A stretch of DNA of 64,000 nt, taken from Crotalaria pallida (lineage: Eukaryota > Streptophyta > Magnoliopsida > Fabales > Fabaceae). The translations under genes and the position numbers were made by a program. Location: NCBI GenBank assembly GCA_037953625.1, contig CM075655.1, positions 71,637,501-71,701,500 on the forward strand, in the 5' to 3' direction. Below, piece after piece: positions 47,008 through 58,386 of this stretch (within the stretch, counting starts at the first letter, position 1; each line of letters begins with the position of its first letter). Below the pieces are notes generated by a model, which did no database searches, was not told the origin of the DNA, and was given only the letters and a program-made list of their open reading frames with translations.

Positions 47008-48159
47008 TGAAGTCAAGCATGCCCTGTATAAAACACAAACTTTTTTCCTTTTGATTTGTAAACAATTATGCTTGCATACTGAGGCTGAAATACCTGATGA
47101 TCTGCCTAGTGAAATTAAGAGTCTATTGCAGGATTTCCTGGATGTCTTTCCACAAGAAGTTCCTGATGGTCTACCCCCACTTAGGGGAATAGAACATCAA
47201 ATTGATCTTGTACCTGGGGCTACTTTACCCAATAGACCAGCTTATAGGAGCAATCCACAGGAAACTCAAGAAATTCAGAGACAAGTTGGGGAGCTTATTG
47301 AAAAGGGGTGGGTCAAAGAAAGTCTGAGCCCTTGTGAAGTACCAGTTCTTTTAGTTCCAAAGAAGAATGGCACGTGGAGGATGTGTACTGATTGCAGAGC
47401 TATCAATAACATTACCATCAGGTATAGACATCCTATTCCTAGACTAGATGACCTACTTGATGAGTTGCATGGTGCCTTTTTCTTTTCAAAAATTGATTTA
47501 AGAAGTGGGTATCACCAAATTAGAATTAGAGAGGGAGATGAGTGGAAAACAGCTTTCAAAACTAAGTATGGTTTATATGAATGGATGATCATGCCTTTTG
47601 GATTGTCAAATGCCCCTAGCACTTTCATGAGACTAATGAATCATGTCTTGAGAGAGTTCTTGGGAAAATTTGTTGTGGTCTATTTTGATGACATACTTGT
47701 TTATAGTAAAAATATGCATGAACATACCAATCATTTGAACTCAGTTTTGGAAGTTCTGAGAAAGGAACAACTCTATGCCAACCTAGAAAAATGCATCTTT
47801 TGTAAAAACCAAGTTGGGTTTCTAGGTTTTATAGTAAGTTCAAAGGGAGTTCAGGTTGATGAAGAAAAAATTAAAGCAATCCAAGAATGGCCTACACCAT
47901 AAACAGTAAGTGAAGTTAGGAGTTTCCATGGGTTAGCTAGCTTCTATAGGAGATTTGTCAAGGATTTCAGCACCATAGCTGCTCCTCTAAATGAGTTAGT
48001 GAAAAAGAAAGCCATTTTCACCTGGGGGAAAAACAAGAGGAAGCTTTTAATACCCTCAAGAATAAGCTCACCCAAGCCCCCACCCCGAGACTGCCTGATT
48101 TCTCTAAGACCTTTGAGGTAGAGTGTGATGCATCTAATGTAGGAATAGGAGCTGTCCTA
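46986..48159 (+). pseudogene. E6 reverse transcriptase and start of RNase H
   Basis: Continues from the A-run: PPLRGIEHQIDLVPGATLPN, SPCEVPVLLVPKKNGTWRMC, RYRHPIPRLDDLLDELHG, FSKIDLRSGYHQIRIREGDE, MPFGLSNAPSTFMRLMN and the catalytic YFDDILVYS (about 47682). A TAA at 47900-47902 interrupts it just after EWPTP. In phase follow VSEVRSFHGLASFYRRF. A one-base frameshift in the g/a run near 48028 precedes the RNase H frame (ECDASNVGIGAVL). Confidence 0.9.
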
Positions 48160-49974
48160 ATGCAAGAAGGCCAACCAGTAGCCTATTTCAGTGAAAAACT
48201 TAGGGGTGCTGTGCTCAATTATCCTACCTATGACAAAGAACTTTATGCCTTGGTAAGGACCCTTCGAGTGTGGCAACACTACTTAGTATCCATAGAATTC
48301 ATCATTCATAGTGACCATGAATCCTTGAAATACATCAGAGGGCAGGGAAAGCTGAACAAAAGACATGCCAAATGGGTTGAGTTTCTAGAACAATTTCCTT
48401 ATGTGATTAAACACAAGAAGGGAAAAAGTAATGTGGTGGCTGATGCACTATCAAGAAGACATATCCTCCTTGATACTTTAGAAACAAAACTATTTGGTTT
48501 GGAACAAATCAAAAACCTCTACCAACAAGACCCAGATTTTGGTTCCATCCTAGAACAATGTGAAAAGTTGTCTTTCAACGGATACTATCTTCATGAAGGG
48601 TTTCTGTTTAAGGAGAAGAGGTTGTGCATTCCTCAATGCTCTGTGAGGGAACTGCTTACCAAGGAAGCTCATGAAGGAGGATTAATGGGACACTTTGGGG
48701 AGGAAAAGACTTTTGAGATTTTGATAGAACACTTCTTTTGGCCACACATGAGAGTAGATGTGCATAGAACCTGTGATAAATGCCTTGTGTGCAGAAGAGC
48801 CAAATCAAAAAGAATGCCTCATGGACTCTATACACCTCTACCCATACCAAACCACCCATGGGAAGACTTATCTATGAACTTTGTTTTGGGATTTCCTAGA
48901 TCAAGAACTGGAAAGGATTCCATCTTTGTAGTGGTTGACAGGTTTTCAAAAATGGCACACTTCATTGCTTGCAAAAAGGTAGATGATGTTTGTCATGTGG
49001 CTGATCTTTTCTTCAAGGAGGTGGTTAGGTTGCATGGTCTGCCTAGAAGCATTGTTTCTGATAGGGACACAAAATTTCTGAGTCACTTTTGGAAAAATTT
49101 GTGGGGAAAGCTGGGAACAAAGCTGCTTTACTCAACAACTTGTTACCCACAAACTGATGGCCAAACAGAGGTGGTGAACATAACTTTAGGGACCCTTCTT
49201 AGGTCAGTTTTGAAAAGGAACCTGAAGGCTTGGGAAGAATGCCTACCTCATGTTGAATTTGCCTACAATCGTATTGTTCATAACACAACTGATTTCTCCC
49301 CCTTTGAGATTGTCTATGGATTTAATCCACTCACACCACTTGATTTGCTTCCTATGCCTAACCATTTTGTGCTAAAACATAAAGATGGTAGGTCCAAGGC
49401 AGAATATATAGTAAAGTTACATGAACAGGTGAAGGCCCGAATAGAAAAGAAGCAAGAAAGTTATGCAAAACAAGCTAACAAGGGAAGAAAGAAGCTGGTG
49501 TTTGAACCAGGAGATTGGGTATGGGTACACCTCAGAAAGGAAAGATTCCCTCAACACAGGAAATCAAAATTGCAACCCAGAGGAGATGGGCCATTCCAAG
49601 TGTTAGAAAGGATTGGATATAATGCTTACAAAATAGATCTTCCAGGTGAATATCATGTCAGTGCAACCTTCAATGTAGCTGATCTCACTCTTTTTGAAGC
49701 AGATGATGAAGGTCCAAATTTGAGGACAAATCCTCTTGAAGAGGGGGAGAGTGATGAGGCCAAAAACAGGAACACTACACCAAAGGATGCTCTTGAAGGT
49801 CTTGGAGGTCCAATGACTAGGTCCAGATTGAAGAAGGCCCAAGAAGAGCTTAAGTTAGTTTGCATTAACCAAGTCACCACTTCTCTGACCCAAGAGCCAT
49901 TGCAACACAAAGAACTTAATTGCCTGATCTTTCAAAACACAAGAGAAGCAGGTGTCCTTAACAAAGACACATGA
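48160..49974 (+). pseudogene. E6 RNase H end and integrase
   Basis: One clean 604-codon stretch: EGQPVAYFSEKLRGAVLNYP, IHSDHESLKYIRGQ, SNVVADALSRRH. Integrase: zinc motif HEGGLMGHFGEEKT ... CDKCLVC. Catalytic D in VVVDRFSKM, D in VSDRDTKF, E in DGQTEVVN. The C-terminal half has EPGDWVWVHLRKERFP and GDGPFQVLERIGYNAYKIDL, and the last 74 codons lie inside the 3' LTR (GGPMTRSRLKKAQEELK). Reading into the LTR and GPMTRSR-type ends are seen in Reina/CRM relatives. No canonical chromodomain is recognised. Confidence 0.9.
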
Positions 49975-50628
49975 CTTGGGTAAGGGCAGAGCCAATCGTG
50001 CCACAAAAGGAAAAGAAGGGCATGAGTCAAGATTTATTCCATCATCCTCACGGCTAAGGAGTAGAAACAAGCAAGAGAATGCATGAGTGATGGCCATCAT
50101 GAGTAATCAATAGGAAACGTCTTTAATAATGGTCAAAGTTAATGACCTTTTATTTTGTAACCCCCTTCCTTAATTCCCTAGTTTATTGCCACGGCTCATG
50201 AATGCTTTTGATTGAGTCATTTATTTTTGTAACTCCCCTTCCTTAATTCCCCTTTTAATTTGTACGTTTGGATTGGTGCTTGTATACTCCTTATAAGGAG
50301 CTTTGGTGAATTGTAATAGGACTAGATTGGATTTTGCCCAAAGCTTTGTCACGTCTTCCTTGAGAGTGATTCTCAAATTGGTTGATTGAGGGGCTCAATT
50401 TGTGTGAAGCAAATAGAGAGACCAAGGCTTATCCTTGAATCATTCTCAAGGTGGCGTCTCCCTTCAAGACATTGTTTCATCAAGATTTCCATTCCCTTGG
50501 GTCTATATCTTCTGCTCTTGGATAGTAAATTCAAATGCCTGGAGTGAACTAACAACAAAGCAAAATAGAACTTGAATTAAAGGCCAATTCAGAAACGAAT
50601 CCATACATCCAATTTCTTGGGTGTATCA
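49752..50628 (+). repeat. E6 3' LTR (877 bp)
   Basis: Same length as the 5' copy; about 8 substitutions. Ends GGGTGTATCA and is followed by the gaagc duplication and E3's LTR remainder. Confidence 0.95.
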
Positions 50629-50801
50629 GAAGCAGGTATGAACTAACTCATCTCACACAAACACACACACCACCCCCAAATTAGAACGACAAGAAAGTGT
50701 GTATCTTGGTATTCAAGGTGCTAACTTCACGTCTGACATCAAGAGTGGGATTGCTGGATTCTTAGCCGAATTGTCTAAGTACTGTAATCCTACGACAGAA
50801 C
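50629..50801 (+). repeat. E3 3' LTR, second part
   Basis: Includes the duplicated gaagc, then aligns with 23702-23871 (one substitution and one indel by eye). Ends at ACGACAGAACA; the next five bases gtttg duplicate those before the 5' LTR. Confidence 0.93.
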
Positions 50802-50975
50802 AGTTTGCCTAAGATTATAGGTGCTGATAGAGCTGTGTTGCAGGAGTATTTTCAGTATAGATATCATGGGAAGGTTTATAAAGTTATTGTGTCGATGGAT
50901 TTGTGTGCGTTGGATGATTTGGCCACGGAGTTGTTGCGGGTTAGGGATGAGATTTCGTGGTTGGTGGCAAGGATA
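50802..50975 (+). pseudogene. OSCA/CSC1-like channel pseudogene, second fragment
   Basis: Begins with the duplicated target gtttg; the codons after it continue the 22912-23157 frame: PKIIGADRAVLQEYF, YHGKVYKVIVSMDLCALDDL and ATELLRVRDEISWLVARI. This is the cytosolic-loop region of plant CSC1-like proteins of the At4g35870 type (recalled). It stops at 50975 where the LTR of E2 begins; ggata (50971-50975) would be E2's target duplication, but its partner is not in the window. Together with the 5' part it is a fragment with an internal deletion, cut by two independent retroelement insertions. Confidence 0.85.
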
Positions 50976-53900
50976 TGAAACAGCCCGATTTTCAATCCCC
51001 AAAACCATAATTGAATTGTTATTAATTTCTTGCAAAAATGCGGCCAAATTTTATTTTATTTTTATTTTTTTGAAAACATATGTTTGTTAACGACTAATGC
51101 CATCCTTTGAAAATCGAGTTGTCACTTTCGAAACTTCTCACTCAAAACAACATCATTTAAACAAACATTACTTTCATTGATAATAAAACAGGTGCCATAA
51201 GTACTGGAGTCTCACTCCAAAGGTTTCCAAAAACAGGCCACCATTACAAAAGATTACAAACCATAATTAAAAAGTAGCTGATTAAATCCTTAGTACATCA
51301 CAAGGTAATCCTCAGTTGGAACTCAGATCCTAGACACACTACATACACTAGACACAGAGCAAAGGACATCATTCTTCAGCGGAACTGGCGTCGGTCTCCA
51401 TATCCTCACTTGGATCCGCCTCCGCTTCGTGATTGGAATCACTAGCGTCTTCTTCCTCCATCGGTTGAGGAATCACAACCGCCAATGGTGCAGGATCACC
51501 ATCGTACTCGTGATGCTCCCTTGGCCCACCGTCTTGATAGTCACGTAGAGTAACTTGCCCCACATGCACGTCCAAACTAGTTCCTCGCAAAATGTGCCTC
51601 GGATCGTCGATTTCCAACCGGGTTTCACCTCTCCAAATCCAGCCATCAGGTACCATCTCCCATGCTCCTCCCTCCAGGGGCCACATATGGATTGCTACAC
51701 GATACGCCATCTACCCGTTGCAATACCGGCGGATGCCAATACGACAACCAGGTAGGAGAGAGTTAGTGTGCCATACACTAACAAGTTGACCGTAAGGTCT
51801 CAGGGTAGACTCGATAGAAAGAAGAACAGACAATAACGACACTTGACCAGTATACGAAATGAGACAAGATACCAAGAGCGTAGAGAATACACTGGATATA
51901 CCAATTTGACAGAATAGGATAGCAAAGCAGGTAACATAATAATTGAAATGAACAAGGTATATAATAAATAATAAGTAAACACATAAAAGGGTAAGCATAA
52001 ACCACCAATCCAGAAACATGATTCTCATAACAGAATAGCATCAACTCATCAATTTTTCTCATCATTCAATTATATCTTTACTCTTTGGTTATTAAGTTTT
52101 ATCATAACTCAGTTCACTCAATGAGGTAGGGGGAAAACCATCACTGAGGAAAAACACACTCTCTACATCTCCTCGGTCTCCATCCAAACCTAGTCGGAAG
52201 CCAACAGGAGTACAGGACCTTTACCACGCGGGCACGACAGCTATCTCAACACATAAATGGTCCCAGACCAGGAGGATCTCGTCCTCAAATCAATTCAATT
52301 TCATAATATCAAGGCTCACTGTCCACGCAGTGGCAAAACACAATGCCCCGTTCCAGTCCCTCTCACTGTTGTAGACTTGCAATCAAGGGAGTGACAGTAT
52401 CATTTCTAGTTAGCTATGCGGAACTTGCCACGGCTTTAGACCCAGTCCCCACCACGTTAATGCGCCACTTGTGGGATTCGTTCCGCCTAGAAATATACTC
52501 GAGGCTTCTTGACGTTTCACCGTCCTTGCCCTCCCCTCATGCAATCTCCACCTGAGTATCCGCAGATACCCATAGTATCTTCCTCTCCACTACTTCACAC
52601 TCATATACCTCACAGCGTATATTTAAGTCTTTTAATGTCTTTTAGTATCTTTTAAAGTCTTTTAGCATCTTTAGTTAACCTAAGATCGGCTTGCCCTTAG
52701 TCCATCCCTTCGACAAGACCCGACCACTAATGAACACATCTTTTCACCACTTTCACATAATCACACCATCACTTTCTCAAGCCCCACGGCCATAATGCCA
52801 TCACATCATTCTCATATACAATCACATAGCTCTTTTGCACAGTCATTCCCATCTTGGAACTCACTAACATGATCTCGGCTCCACGAGCACAACCTCTCTA
52901 TCCAGCACCTTGTTGCTCCTCAATATTTCCTTTGAATCACACCATACATTGCTTTTTCTCTCATCATCATACTTTACTTTCTCTTTTAATTTCTCATAAC
53001 CCACCACAATGACATCCAGACTCATCACACGAATTATAGCACTTTCACAAGAGAATGGTAAAGAGACCAACATAAAATAGAAATAGACATGCATCGAATC
53101 AAAGAAACATAAAACAGGACATATTGCGAAAAACTCATGTCATCACCATCCGAGCAACTATGTTACGGGCTCACCACACTCTCACTCACCTCTTAAACCA
53201 GCAAAAGAAATACTTTGGCCTTGGGGATCTCCAGCTCCTCTTTGAGAATTGTCACCACCGTCTACTGAATAACCTCGAGGTAAATAAATACACTTTTATT
53301 AAAATCATTTCAATTAAAAATCAAAACTCGGTCTTTTGAATAGGAAATCCTTTACTTTCTTTATCCTTCTTCTTAAAATACAAGTGTTTATCAAAACAAC
53401 TCTCAACTTTTCTTATATTTGAAATTCTTTAAAAAAAATCATTTGAAAACTCACAAATAAATAAGTAAAGAATTAATTTTTGTGACTGTATGGAAAAAGT
53501 CCAGCCACCCTTTCAAGTTGAAAAACATGGAAAAATCCACAATTTTCATTTTAACTTTTAATACATCAAATAACACTTGAAATCCACATTTTTCACAACT
53601 CAAAAACACTTTCAAAATTGAAATACTTTGAAATAAAGTTTTGGACAGCAAAGGATAAAAGAAATCAAACCATGAAAATACTTTTGAAAATAATTAAATA
53701 TATTTTCCCCATTTTCTTTATCAAAACCGAATTGAACACACCAAAATAACACAATAATTTTTCTCAAAACGAAGTCATAAAACATAATCATTTCAAAGAG
53801 ACAATTACATGCAAAAAAAGAATCTAGCCTATTCAACCTAACATAGGCCGACTCATCACTAGAGAAAAACAAAGTCTTTGATGCACTTTTCTCTTATGCA

Positions 53901-55512
53901 AAGACCTTTAAAACAACAAATCAAAAGCACACTTATTTAAACACATGGTTTTAGAAAAATACCACTCCTTTTTCTTCTCAAAACCGTGACCTACAAGTCA
54001 CTTCAAACACAAATCCATTTTCATTTTCCTTTGCATGTGCCTTAAAAATCATATAAATCAAAAAGAAAACACATGCAAGAAACTTTTCATGAAAAACAAT
54101 CATGGTCTTTGGTTTTCAAAGCTTGACCGAAAAATACATCAACAAAATCAAGTGAAAAACTTAAATCCTTAGCTTTGAAACACATGAATTTAGATCAAAA
54201 CAAAAATCATTTGAAAAGAAAATTGTTTTCCTTTGTTTCTCCCCAAAACCGTGACATGCAAGTAAAAAAAAAACAAAACTTTTGAGTTCAAAAATCACAA
54301 ATCAAGACTTCAAGATCAAAGCTATTGAAAATCAAGGCAAGAAAACAAATCTTTTTCAAGATCAAAGCAATAGATCAAAGGCTTTTGAAATAAAAATCAA
54401 AGATCAAAACTTTAGAAAAATCAAAGTTGAAATCAAAGCATGAAAACCATTTAGATCAACTTTAACAAGCATCAAACTAACATGCATGACTTCTAAGCAA
54501 GATAAAAATCATCATAACCTAAACTTCTAGACATAGCCGAATGATAATGTCCATGGTTTAAGGTTCTACAAGTTTGTTTGGTCTTTGAAACTAAAGATCA
54601 AAGCTAAATATGCACTTACAAACATGGATCTACAAAGAAATTAAACATGCAACAACAAAGGAACTTTACAAGTCTTAGAAAATCAAGAACTACTCTAAAC
54701 ACTCTAGGATCTTCGAATAGACAAAGAAATAGAGAAGATCTTCAACCTTCTTCGCTTAATCTTCAAGAGATCCTAAGGCTTTGGGCTTGATCTTCTTCCT
54801 CCTCTCTTCTCCAAGCTCTCGGGTTCTCTCTCTCTCTAAGTCTCTCTCTAAGAGTTTGAGAAGAACTCTTAGGAATTGTGTGTGTTGGTTTGGAATGAAG
54901 TGTGAAATGAATGGGAAACGAACTACGGTTGAGGGTATAAGAAAGCACACAAGCATTTCCCTTCTTGCCCTTGAGGGAATTCGGCCAAGAGTGTTACTAG
55001 AAAGGGTAATTTTGTTCTCATGAAAGCTTGCATGGCTCAAGCCAAGCCATGAGACAAATAGAGTAAGATTAGGCTTAATCCTTCTCCCCATTGGTTGGTC
55101 AAACTCTTAACTATGTTTTACACTAAACTAATCCTAGGTTCTATTAGGCTACTAACTTAGGGTGCAAGAAAGTCAAAATTCCCATCATGCATGCACCTAC
55201 ACACACACACGGCCGAACATCATGCACACACATATACATAGAATTTTCATTTTATTTTCTTTCTCATAATTCACTTTTTCTAAAAATACCAAAATATCAA
55301 ATACTTAAATAATTCACTTTAAAAACTCAATTCAAACTCATAAGGTTTTTCTCATAAAAAAATCATTTTCCTTAAAATCCTTTATCATTTGAAATCATAA
55401 AATAAATTCAATTCAAGAAGTACTCTTTCAAAATACCCTTTTGAAAACATTTTCTCAAATCGATTTCTTTACCAATTAAAACATATATGAGGTATTCGGA
55501 CGGGGTGTTACA
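50976..55512 (-). repeat. E2 3' LTR (4.5 kb)
   Basis: Plus-strand ends TGAAACAGCCCG (50976) and GACGGGGTGTTACA (55512), i.e. TGTAACACCCCG ... GGGCTGTTTCA in element sense. The polypurine tract CTAAGTTGGGGAGAA lies at 55513-55527 (minus). It holds the conserved acidic-tail ORF (51369-51710) and a 35-bp block identical to E1's LTR (52503-52537). The region 53100-54700 is A/T-rich and non-coding; 54720-54960 is pyrimidine/purine-skewed and may contain the transcription start. Confidence 0.88.
51369..51710 (-). CDS. LTR-embedded ORF, 113 aa with acidic tail (homologue of 5021-5347)
   Basis: Not a family I recognise. Motifs in the same order as the E1 ORF: MAYRV, GGAWEMVPDGWIWRG, TRLEI, HILRG, LRDYQDGGPREHHEY, then an acidic tail (EEEDASDSNHEAEADPSED). 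The ATG is preceded by TAG, as in E1. It ends 393 nt before the LTR end. The shared GWIW, TRL, H-LRG and LRD-GGPR residues, against the background of LTRs that mostly no longer align, argue for selection on the protein. No signal peptide or membrane helix is visible. Confidence 0.6.
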   Translation of the reverse strand: MAYRVAIHMWPLEGGAWEMVPDGWIWRGETRLEIDDPRHILRGTSLDVHVGQVTLRDYQDGGPREHHEYDGDPAPLAVVIPQPMEEEDASDSNHEAEADPSEDMETDASSAEE

Positions 55513-56937
55513 TTCTCCCCAACTTAGAGATTTCTCGTCCCCGAGAAATGTAGTACCTGGATCAAACAGGTGTGGGAAAGAACTTCTCATCTTTCTCTCA
55601 AGCTCCCATGTCGCTTCTTCCCCATTATTCCGACTCCATATTACCTTAACTAAGGGAATATCCTTCCCTCTTAACCTCTTGACACTACTACCATCTATCC
55701 TTAGAGGTAAAGCCTCAAATGTAAGATTTTCCTTTAATTGCACTGAATCGGGTTCAATGATGTGTGAAGGATCATGGACATATTTTCTCAATTGGGATAC
55801 ATGAAAAACATTGTGTAAGTTTGAAAGGAAAGGAGGTAAGGCAATTTGATAGGCTAAAGGTCCTATTCGTTTGAGAATTGGATAAGGTCCAATAAAACGA
55901 GGTGTAAGTTTTCGGGTTTTGAGCATTCTACCAATTCCAGTAGTTGGCACTACTTTCATAAATACAAAATCTCCTTCATTGAATTCCAGCGAAATTCTCC
56001 TCTTGTCCTGGTAACTCTTCTGTCTACTTTGAGCAGTCCTCATCTTTTCCTGAATTAGCTTCACCTTCTCATTCGTCTGTTGTACTACATCCGGACCTAT
56101 CATCAAATGCTCACCAGTCTCGAACCAACACAACGGTGTTCTGCACTTTCTACCATATAGAGCTTCATACGGTGCCATTCCGATACTTGAATGAAAACTA
56201 TTGTTGTAGGTGAACTCAATCAAATGCAGAAAAGAGTCCCAATCGCCAGCACTTTCAATCACACAGGCTCTCAACAAGTCTTCCAACGTTTGGATAGTTC
56301 GCTCCGGCTGTCCATCCGTTTGAGGGTGATATGCAGAACTTAAATCCAACTTGGTTCCGACTGCTGTTTGCAAACTGACCCAAAATTTCGAAGTAAAGCG
56401 TGGATCTCTGTCTGATACTATACTTGAGGGTACTCCATGCAATCTTACTACTTCCTTCAAATATAGCTCAGCCAGCCTATCCATTGAATACTTCATGTTA
56501 ACAGGGATAAACCGTGCCGTCTTCGTCAATCTGTCCACGATTACCCAGATAGCATCGTAACCTTTCCGAGTTCTTGGAAAACCAGAGACAAAATCCATAG
56601 TGACACAATCCCATTTCCACACTGGTACTTCCAACGGTTTTAACTCACCACCAGGCTTCTTATGCTCCACCTTCGCCTTTTGACATGTCAAACATCGCGA
56701 TACATACTCCGCCACTTCTCTCTTCATTCCGGGCCACCAAAATATCTTCTTAAGATCTTGATACATCTTCTGAGAACCAGGGTGTATACTCAACTTACTC
56801 TTGTGAGCTTCTTCCAATATCATTCCTTTCATCTCCAAATCGTTCGGTACACGGACACGATCCTTATACTTCAATACTCCATCACCACCGACCTTGAATT
56901 CTATTTCTTTCCCTTTGTCCGAAAGCTCCTTCTTAGC
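55408..56937 (-). pseudogene. E2 integrase with chromodomain
   Basis: After the stop at 56938 the frame continues without a break. Zinc motif HKSKLSIHPGSQKMY ... CLTCQKAKVEHKKPGG. Catalytic D in VIVDRLTKT, D in VSDRDPRF, E in DGQPERTIQ. RLTPRFIGPYPI-like C-terminal domain (KLTPRFIGPYPILKR, NLHNVFHVSQLRKY), then a chromodomain-type end (VKVIWSRNNGEEATWELE). The last 35 codons lie in the LTR. Chromodomains of this kind direct integration towards heterochromatin in Tekay-type elements (family knowledge). Confidence 0.9.
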
Positions 56938-58386
56938 TTAAAGTTCCTCGTCTTTCAGCTGAAGGTCCTTTATCCTCTCCATAAATCCACTTGAAACAGT
57001 CAGCTGCCCTAATATCATACTCTTTGGTCTTAACTCCACTCCTAGATTCAGATCCCGAAATTCCTCAATCAGCTCCAACTCCTTGATCATCAACACAGAA
57101 ACATGCAACGACTTCCTACTCAAAGCATCTGCAACTACGTTCGCCTTTCCAGGATGATACTGTAGATCAATATCATAATCCTTCAAGAATTCCATCCATC
57201 GTCTCTGACGCATATTCATCTCCTTCTGTTCGAACAGATACTTCAAACTCTTGTGATCGCTGAAGACTTCAACCCTTACACCGTACAAATAGTGCCTCCA
57301 AATCTTTAAAGCAAACACTACTGCCGCTAGCTCCAAATCATGAGTCGGGTAATTGAGCTCATGAATCTTCAGTTGTCGTGAAGCGTATGCCACTACTTTC
57401 CGCTCTTGCATCAACACGCATCCTAATCCTTGTTTCGAAGCATCACAGTACACACAAAAAGACTTTGTCGTATCCGGTAGAACTAATACTGGTGCGGTTG
57501 TCAATCTCCTCTTCAATTCTTGAAAATTCTCCTCGCACTTCGCCGACCATTCGAATTGTTGACCTTTTCTCGTCAGCTTCGTCAAAGGCAAAGACAAACG
57601 AGAAAATCCTTCGATAAACTGACGATAATACCCTGCTAATCCCAAGAAACTATGGATTTCTGTCACAAACGTGGGTGTCTTCCATCCCAATACAGCCTCT
57701 ACTTTTGCAGGATCTACCGAGATTCCGTCCTTCGAGATTACATGCCCCAAGAAATGCACTGAGTCCAACCAGAAATCACACTTCGACAACTTAGCGTAAA
57801 GTTGTTTGTCCTTCAACATCGTCAAGACTTTCCTTAAATGCTCAGCGTGTTCCTCCTTAGACTTGGAATAAATCAAAATATTGTCGATAAATACGACAAC
57901 AAATGAATCCAAGTAAGGGTGAAAAATTCTATTCATGTAGTCCATGAATATCGCAGGAGCATTCGTTACACCGAAAGGCATAACCAGATACTCGTAATGA
58001 CCATAACGAGTTCGGAAAGCAGTCTTGGGAATATCTTCCTCCTTTACTCTTATCTGATGATATCCCGATCGAAGATCGACCTTGGAAAATACAGTCGCTC
58101 CCTTCAATTGATCCAGCAAATCATCAATTCTGGGCAGAGGGTACTTGTTCTTGATTGTCACCTTGTTCAGTTGCCGGTAGTCCGTACACAAACGCATGCT
58201 ACCATCCTTCTTCTTGACGAATAAAACCGGTGCTCCCCAGGGTGAAACACTAGGCCTTATCATCTTCTTCTCCAACATCTCTTCCAATTGCTTCTTCAAT
58301 TCGGCTAATTCTGCCGGAGCCATCCTATACGGTGCTTTATAAATTGGTCCAGTTCCAGGAATCACGTCAATTGAGAACTCTACTTC
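56938..58386 (-). pseudogene. E2 reverse transcriptase and RNase H
   Basis: RT: MAPAELAELKKQLEEMLEKK, SMRLCTDYRQLNKVTIKN, FSKVDLRSGYHQIRVKEED, MPFGVTNAPAIFMDYMNRIF and the catalytic FIDN (the second Asp of the usual xxDD is Asn), then RNase H YCDASKQGLGCVLMQ, HDLELAAVVFALKIWRHYL, SDHKSLKYLFEQKEMN and NVVADALSRKSLH. The stop at 56938-56940 ends it. The Asp-to-Asn change in the catalytic pair would by itself abolish RT activity. Confidence 0.9.

Larger units (their letters stand above)
44932..50628 (+). mobile_element. E6: Reina/CRM-like chromovirus-group element without gag
   Basis: 5.7 kb with LTRs 44932-45808 and 49752-50628 (877 bp each, about 8 differences, 0.9%). TSD gaagc at 44927-44931 and 50629-50633. 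Primer-like TTGGTAATCAGAGC after the 5' LTR; purine tract gaagagggggagag before the 3' LTR. It encodes protease, RT, RNase H and integrase, but no Gag or zinc knuckle is found between the primer site and protease. A frameshift in an A-run, a TAA and another frameshift break pol. Confidence 0.93.
23158..50801 (+). mobile_element. E3: Tat-lineage Ty3/gypsy element, host of two nested insertions
   Basis: LTRs are 23158-23871 and 44388-44931 plus 50634-50801. The 5-bp TSD gtttg is at 23153-23157 and 50802-50806. Plus strand order: LTR, primer site, gag, protease, RT (split by E5), RNase H, a second archaeal-type RNase H, integrase, an antisense gene, polypurine tract, LTR (split by E6). The second RNase H and the antisense gene mark the Tat lineage. 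Without insertions the element is about 10.9 kb. LTR divergence by eye is about 17 substitutions in 712 bp (about 2.4%). Multiple stops make it non-functional. Confidence 0.93.

Noticed and set aside
54756..55091. 111-codon minus ORF in the E2 LTR
   Set aside because: Low-complexity Arg/Glu-rich end from a purine-rich leader; nothing like it in E1's LTR.
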